Assembly (NCBI GenBank): GCA_012960835.1
Contig: DUAL01000148.1
Location: 7,829 to 26,787, forward strand
Direction of reading: 5' to 3'
DNA from: Flavobacteriales bacterium
GTDB taxonomy: Bacteria > Bacteroidota > Bacteroidia > Flavobacteriales > BACL11
DNA length: 18,959 bases
Shown: positions 15,531 through 18,959 of the stretch, in pieces
Layout of the letters: the number at the start of each line of letters is the position of its first letter
Position numbering within the stretch: position 1 is the first letter of the stretch
Notes under the pieces: generated by a model
Told to the model about the DNA's origin: nothing
Seen by the model: the letters and a program-made list of their open reading frames with translations, nothing else
The model's database searches: none
Program-made: the position numbers and the translations under genes

Positions 15531-16648
15531 TGAAAAGCTCCTGTATTTCAGCAGAATTGCTACCAGAAAATTTGGTAAGTATTGTAGAAAAGATAGAAAA
15601 TCAAAAAAGAATTTCTGATAAAGAAGCACTTTTTCTTTTTGAAAACGGCTCTGTTTCTTTGCTTGGAACTTTAGCTAACCAAATAAGAGAACGACTTCAC
15701 GGAAACAAAACCTACTTCAATAAAAACATACACATTGAGCCAACCAATATTTGTGTTTTCGATTGTAAATTTTGTTCTTATTCTCGTCTGTTGAGCAAAA
15801 AAGAAGAGGCTTGGGAATATAGTGAAAAAGATATGCTTGAAATCTTGAATAATGCACCAAAAGACATCACAGAAGTGCACATTGTAGGTGGGGTGCATCC
15901 AAAAATGGGATTGGATTTTTTTGCAAATCTGATAAAAGAAATAAAAAAACTAAGGCCAGATATTCATGTTAAAGCATTTACTGCTGTGGAGCTGGAATAC
16001 ATTTGCAGGAAAGCAAAAGTAAGCTACAAAGAAGGATTACAAATATTGAAAAATGCAGGACAAGACAGTTTGCCTGGCGGTGGTGCAGAAATTTTTGATG
16101 AAGAAATTAGAAAAGAAATTTGTGAAGACAAATGCAGCACAGCTGAGTGGCTCGAAATCCATGAAGCGGCACATAGTTTGGGGATGCCCTCCAATGCTAC
16201 TATACTTTATGGCCATATTGAAAAGCCCAAGCACATCATTAACCACATGAGCAGATTAAGAAGTTTGCAAGATAAAACAGGCGGATTTAACGCTTTTATC
16301 CCTCTAAAATTCAGAAACAAAAACAACCAAATGTCGCATCTTGAAGAAGCTTCTACTATTACGGATATGCGAATGTATGCAATCGCCAGAATTTATTTGG
16401 ATAACTTCAAACATATCAAGGCCTATTGGCCCATGATTGGAAAGGAATCTGCACAAACTCTTTTAGCTTTTGGCGTAAACGATATTGATGGCACTATTGA
16501 TGATACCACCAAAATCTACTCCATGGCTGGGGCAAAGGACCAAAACCCAAAAATGACCACTGAGGAAATTGTAGCTTTAATTAAACAAGTAAAACGCCAG
16601 CCTATTGAAAGAGATACGCTTTATAATACTATGAAAGATTATGTCTAA
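15530..16648 (+). CDS. mqnE: MqnE, aminofutalosine synthase (radical SAM)
   Basis: Radical SAM enzyme of 372 residues in the futalosine route to menaquinone. It joins the 3-carboxyvinyl (enolpyruvyl) benzoate made by MqnA to the adenosyl group of SAM, giving 6-amino-6-deoxyfutalosine. The 4Fe-4S cluster motif is Cys75-x3-Cys79-x2-Cys82 within PTNICVFDCKFCSYSR. Family marks follow in order: EVHIVGGVHPKMG, IHVKAFTAVEVEY-like (here AVELEY), LPGGGAEIFDEEIR (about 181-194), the Asn-Ala-Thr run SNATILYGHIE, and FIPLKFRNKNN. MqnC, the paralogous enzyme, lacks this combination, so MqnE is preferred. The ATG shares its A with the stop codon of the upstream protease (TAATG), a sign of translational coupling. 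No other mqn gene is visible here. The stop overlaps that of the convergent RluD-type gene. Confidence 0.94.
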   Translation: MKSSCISAELLPENLVSIVEKIENQKRISDKEALFLFENGSVSLLGTLANQIRERLHGNKTYFNKNIHIEPTNICVFDCKFCSYSRLLSKKEEAWEYSEKDMLEILNNAPKDITEVHIVGGVHPKMGLDFFANLIKEIKKLRPDIHVKAFTAVELEYICRKAKVSYKEGLQILKNAGQDSLPGGGAEIFDEEIRKEICEDKCSTAEWLEIHEAAHSLGMPSNATILYGHIEKPKHIINHMSRLRSLQDKTGGFNAFIPLKFRNKNNQMSHLEEASTITDMRMYAIARIYLDNFKHIKAYWPMIGKESAQTLLAFGVNDIDGTIDDTTKIYSMAGAKDQNPKMTTEEIVALIKQVKRQPIERDTLYNTMKDYV

Positions 16649-17658
16649 TCTTCTTTCTGATGCTTAGCATATCCCCTCCACTTTTCAATTAGCAGTTGCA
16701 TATCTTCTGCTAATTCGGAATCAAAATTTACTTCTTTGCCAGTTACAGGATGAGCAAATCCAAGCGATTTTGCATGTAGTGCTTGCCTTTGGCAAATTTT
16801 GAAACAATTAAGGACAAATTGTTTGTATTTGGTAAAAGTAGTTCCTTTTAAAATTTGATTTCCGCCATACTCTTCATCATTAAATAGCGGATGTCCAAGC
16901 TGTTTGAAATGCACCCTTATCTGATGAGTTCTTCCTGTTTCTAATTTGCACTCCACCAAAGTAGTATAGCCAAAACGCTCCAAAACTTTATAGTGCGTTA
17001 CCGCATGTTTTCCAAAATCTCCTTCTGTGAAAACAGTCATTACTTTTCTGTTTTTTAAACTTCTACCTATATGCCCTGTAATAGTGCCTTTATCTTCTTT
17101 TACATCTCCCCATACAAGGGCTATATATTTTCTGTTGAGTTCTCTGTCGGCAAATTTTTTCGCTAAAATAGTCATGCTTTTCTCTGTTTTAGCAATCACC
17201 AAAATTCCAGAAGTATTTTTATCAATTCTATGCACTAAACCAGGACGATCTTCCTCCCCCATATTTGGCAAATTCTTGAAATGAAAAGCCAAAGCATTTA
17301 CCAAAGTGCCAGAATAATTACCAAAACCTGGATGTACCACCATTCCAGCATCCTTGTTTACAATGAGGAAATCATCATCTTCATATACAATGTTTAATGG
17401 GATATCCTCTGGAATAAGTTCAAATTCCTTTTTTGGAGAAGAATATTCCACCGTTACTACATCTCCAGCTTTTACTTTATAGTTTGATTTTACCACATTA
17501 CCATTAACCTTAATATTTCCCTCTGTTGCGGCTTTTTGAATTTTGGTGCGTGTTGCATGCTCAATAAAGTTTATCAGAAATTTATCTACTCGCAGAGGAG
17601 ATTGTCCTTTGTCGGCTACAAACTTATAGTGCTCAAAGAGTTTGCTATTTTCCTCCAT
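16645..17658 (-). CDS. rluD: RluA/RluD-family large-subunit rRNA pseudouridine synthase
   Basis: Cytoplasmic enzyme of 337 residues that isomerises specific uridines in RNA to pseudouridine; the RluD-type members act on helix 69 of 23S rRNA. An S4 RNA-binding domain (about 22-70, RVDKFLINFIEHATRTKIQK start) precedes the catalytic domain. The catalytic motif HRIDKNTSG (143-151) holds the nucleophilic Asp146. LVECKLETGRTHQIRVH further on is the second conserved block, and HPLFNDEEYGG follows. The S4 domain plus length favours RluD or RluC over RluA; the precise target site is an inference. Its start overlaps the stop of the upstream T9SS gene (TAATG, 17656-17660), so it is probably the downstream cistron of that gene and translated by re-initiation. 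The C-terminal KWRGYAKHQKED tail is unremarkable. Confidence 0.93.
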   Translation of the reverse strand: MEENSKLFEHYKFVADKGQSPLRVDKFLINFIEHATRTKIQKAATEGNIKVNGNVVKSNYKVKAGDVVTVEYSSPKKEFELIPEDIPLNIVYEDDDFLIVNKDAGMVVHPGFGNYSGTLVNALAFHFKNLPNMGEEDRPGLVHRIDKNTSGILVIAKTEKSMTILAKKFADRELNRKYIALVWGDVKEDKGTITGHIGRSLKNRKVMTVFTEGDFGKHAVTHYKVLERFGYTTLVECKLETGRTHQIRVHFKQLGHPLFNDEEYGGNQILKGTTFTKYKQFVLNCFKICQRQALHAKSLGFAHPVTGKEVNFDSELAEDMQLLIEKWRGYAKHQKED

Positions 17659-18959
17659 TATTGGATTACTAATTTCTTCCTGAAAATTCCTTTTTTATTC
17701 TGAATTTGCAAGAAATAAATCCCTCCCTTCAATTTATTTTTGTAAAGTTGAAAACTATTTTCATGCACCACAAATTTTCTTAATAACCTTCCGCTAATAT
17801 CAAAAAGCTGGATGTGGCTTTTTACATTTCCGTTTAGTAAAATAGTAGTAAAATCAGAAAAAGGATTTGGGAATATTTTGATATCATTTTGTGTGATTAC
17901 AGAATTTGTTGAGGAAATGATCGGAGTAGTTCTTAAAACTGGACGAATCATCCAAGCCCCAGGAAATTGAGAGTAATTCCATCCACCACCCACATTATAA
18001 AACATATAGTTATTAGCAGGAGAATTTCTATCCAAACCCACATTCAGCATATCATTTGTAGTTTGTTCAATGCCAACATAAAAAGTACTATCCAAGCCAA
18101 TTGGAGAACTCAAATAATAGTTGTGAAATTTTACTCTATTCTCATAAATAGGATAAACCGTATCTCTATGCAATATATTTCCAGGCACTCCATTGTTATC
18201 ATCCCACACCAGCAAATGAAAAGGAATATTACTCACATTATTTTGCATTGGTGCAAAGTAAATTTGGATAATGCGCAAACTATCTGCTTTATTCAAATGA
18301 AATTGATAAGCCATTTTCGCCCCTTGCACATTGATACCATAAGCAAACTCAGCAACCCCATCATCATAAGCAAAATGGGAATTGAACTTTTGAAAATGGG
18401 TGAGCGTATCATTATTTTTATTGTCGGTAGGAGTAGTTTTAATTATATTTTTGAAAAGAAAAGTAGCGCTATCGGTTGTTGTCGATTTAAAGATAGTATC
18501 ACTCAAAAAAATAGGGGGTTGAACAAAGTTAAAATTTCCAATAGAAGAATCATAAACGCTTACTTGTACATTCCTGGTTGAGTTAAGGGTTCCCAAATAA
18601 GGATAGTGCTCTACAAGAGTATTATTTTCAAATACATCATACTGATAATCTACACTAAATCCGGCATTATTATTACGCAAAACAATATCCAAAGTATCCC
18701 TTAATTCGCCTGTTGTATTCTCTTTGTATTGCGCCCAAGGCATTTCTCTGTATCGCTTTAAAAGTTGCGGATTTTCATACACAAAAGACACATCATTCAG
18801 CTCCGGAATTTGCCCTGAAGAATATGCATCTACTTTTACGTAATCGATATGCCAATGGTCATAATTTCCAGAAAGTGTAGCGTAATTTCTAAAACGAAAA
18901 CGAAAGCCAGCATGCAAATAATTAGCTCCGACAATGTTAAATTCCATCCTTTGAAATTC
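17658..18959 (-). CDS. T9SS-sorted secreted or surface protein, N-terminus outside window
   Basis: C-terminal part of a large exported protein; the frame is open to the right edge (four codons precede the first Met at 18947), so the true start lies outside and no signal peptide can be judged. At least 433 residues are visible. Near the cut end, FRFRNYATLSG and DHWHIDYVKVDAY resemble the last strands of a concanavalin/MAM-like beta-sandwich. A central region (about residues 190-340 of the visible part) is beta-rich, with AYDDGVAEFAYGINVQGAKMA and WDDNNGVPGNILHRD, a pattern seen in other Bacteroidota surface proteins. The end is a T9SS type A sorting domain (IFPNPFSDFTT, IQLFDISGRLL, LKGGIYFLQI, C-terminal RKKLVIQ). 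No protease or glycosidase motif is visible. Its stop overlaps the RluD-type start. The function is unknown. Confidence 0.85.
   Translation of the reverse strand, partial: EFQRMEFNIVGANYLHAGFRFRFRNYATLSGNYDHWHIDYVKVDAYSSGQIPELNDVSFVYENPQLLKRYREMPWAQYKENTTGELRDTLDIVLRNNNAGFSVDYQYDVFENNTLVEHYPYLGTLNSTRNVQVSVYDSSIGNFNFVQPPIFLSDTIFKSTTTDSATFLFKNIIKTTPTDNKNNDTLTHFQKFNSHFAYDDGVAEFAYGINVQGAKMAYQFHLNKADSLRIIQIYFAPMQNNVSNIPFHLLVWDDNNGVPGNILHRDTVYPIYENRVKFHNYYLSSPIGLDSTFYVGIEQTTNDMLNVGLDRNSPANNYMFYNVGGGWNYSQFPGAWMIRPVLRTTPIISSTNSVITQNDIKIFPNPFSDFTTILLNGNVKSHIQLFDISGRLLRKFVVHENSFQLYKNKLKGGIYFLQIQNKKGIFRKKLVIQ

Noticed and set aside
17967..18581. Long plus-strand open frame (204 codons) antisense to the T9SS protein
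   Set aside because: The translation has no recognisable domain, is rich in Ile/His/Ser as expected of an antisense shadow in AT-rich DNA, and the minus-strand frame has a clear sorting domain.
1..18959. CRISPR array, tRNA/rRNA, insertion sequence, prophage or defence island
   Set aside because: No direct-repeat array, no tRNA-like cloverleaf or rRNA sequence, no transposase or integrase motif, and all gene-free gaps are short (about 106 bases or less).

Overview
The window is AT-rich chromosomal DNA from a member of the phylum Bacteroidota. Several independent signs agree. Three proteins end in type IX secretion (T9SS) C-terminal sorting domains. The recognisable promoters carry the Bacteroidota -7 element TAnnTTTG, and Shine-Dalgarno sequences are absent. 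The gene set (a THUMP methyltransferase lacking the RlmK half, an outer-membrane protein with SPOR repeats, mqnE, an RluD-type synthase) is also typical. The presence of mqnE points to menaquinone synthesis by the futalosine route. I cannot fix the class or genus.

Layout from left to right. 1-1574 (-) is a sodium/solute symporter cut by the left edge. It is divergent from a THUMP-domain RNA methyltransferase (1638-2795, +). A strong palindromic terminator at about 2824-2843 separates the methyltransferase from a convergent outer-membrane barrel/TSP3/SPOR protein (2865-4919, -). A long minus-strand block follows: a LOG-family nucleotide hydrolase (4978-5688), uvrA (5722-8541), a MltD-like lytic transglycosylase (8545-9504) and rfbC/rmlC (9508-10050). 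The last three are packed with identical 3-nt gaps (TAA AAA ATG) and look like one operon, while the LOG gene has its own promoter-like box.

From 10143 the plus strand carries an FKBP-type prolyl isomerase lipoprotein and a DUF4197 secreted protein. The latter runs tail-to-tail into rdgB (11605-12180, -) with overlapping stop codons. 12287-16648 (+) is a three-gene operon: two tandem, diverged M43 (cytophagalysin-like) metalloproteases with T9SS sorting domains, then mqnE, whose start overlaps the stop of the second protease. mqnE again meets a minus-strand gene (RluD-type pseudouridine synthase, 16645-17658) with overlapping stops. That gene in turn starts inside the stop codon of a T9SS-exported protein cut by the right edge (17658-18959).

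Functionally this is a mixture of core maintenance (UvrA repair, RdgB nucleotide sanitation, rRNA methylation and pseudouridylation, dTDP-rhamnose supply, peptidoglycan turnover, menaquinone) and envelope or secreted functions. I see no CRISPR array, phage, transposon, toxin-antitoxin pair or other dedicated defence system, and no stretch over 300 bases lacks a gene. The points most worth a second look are the extreme compaction (TAATG start/stop overlaps and CTAA convergent stop overlaps, each seen twice), promoter boxes so close to start codons that some transcripts may be leaderless, the coupling of mqnE to secreted proteases, and the triple-SPOR outer-membrane protein.
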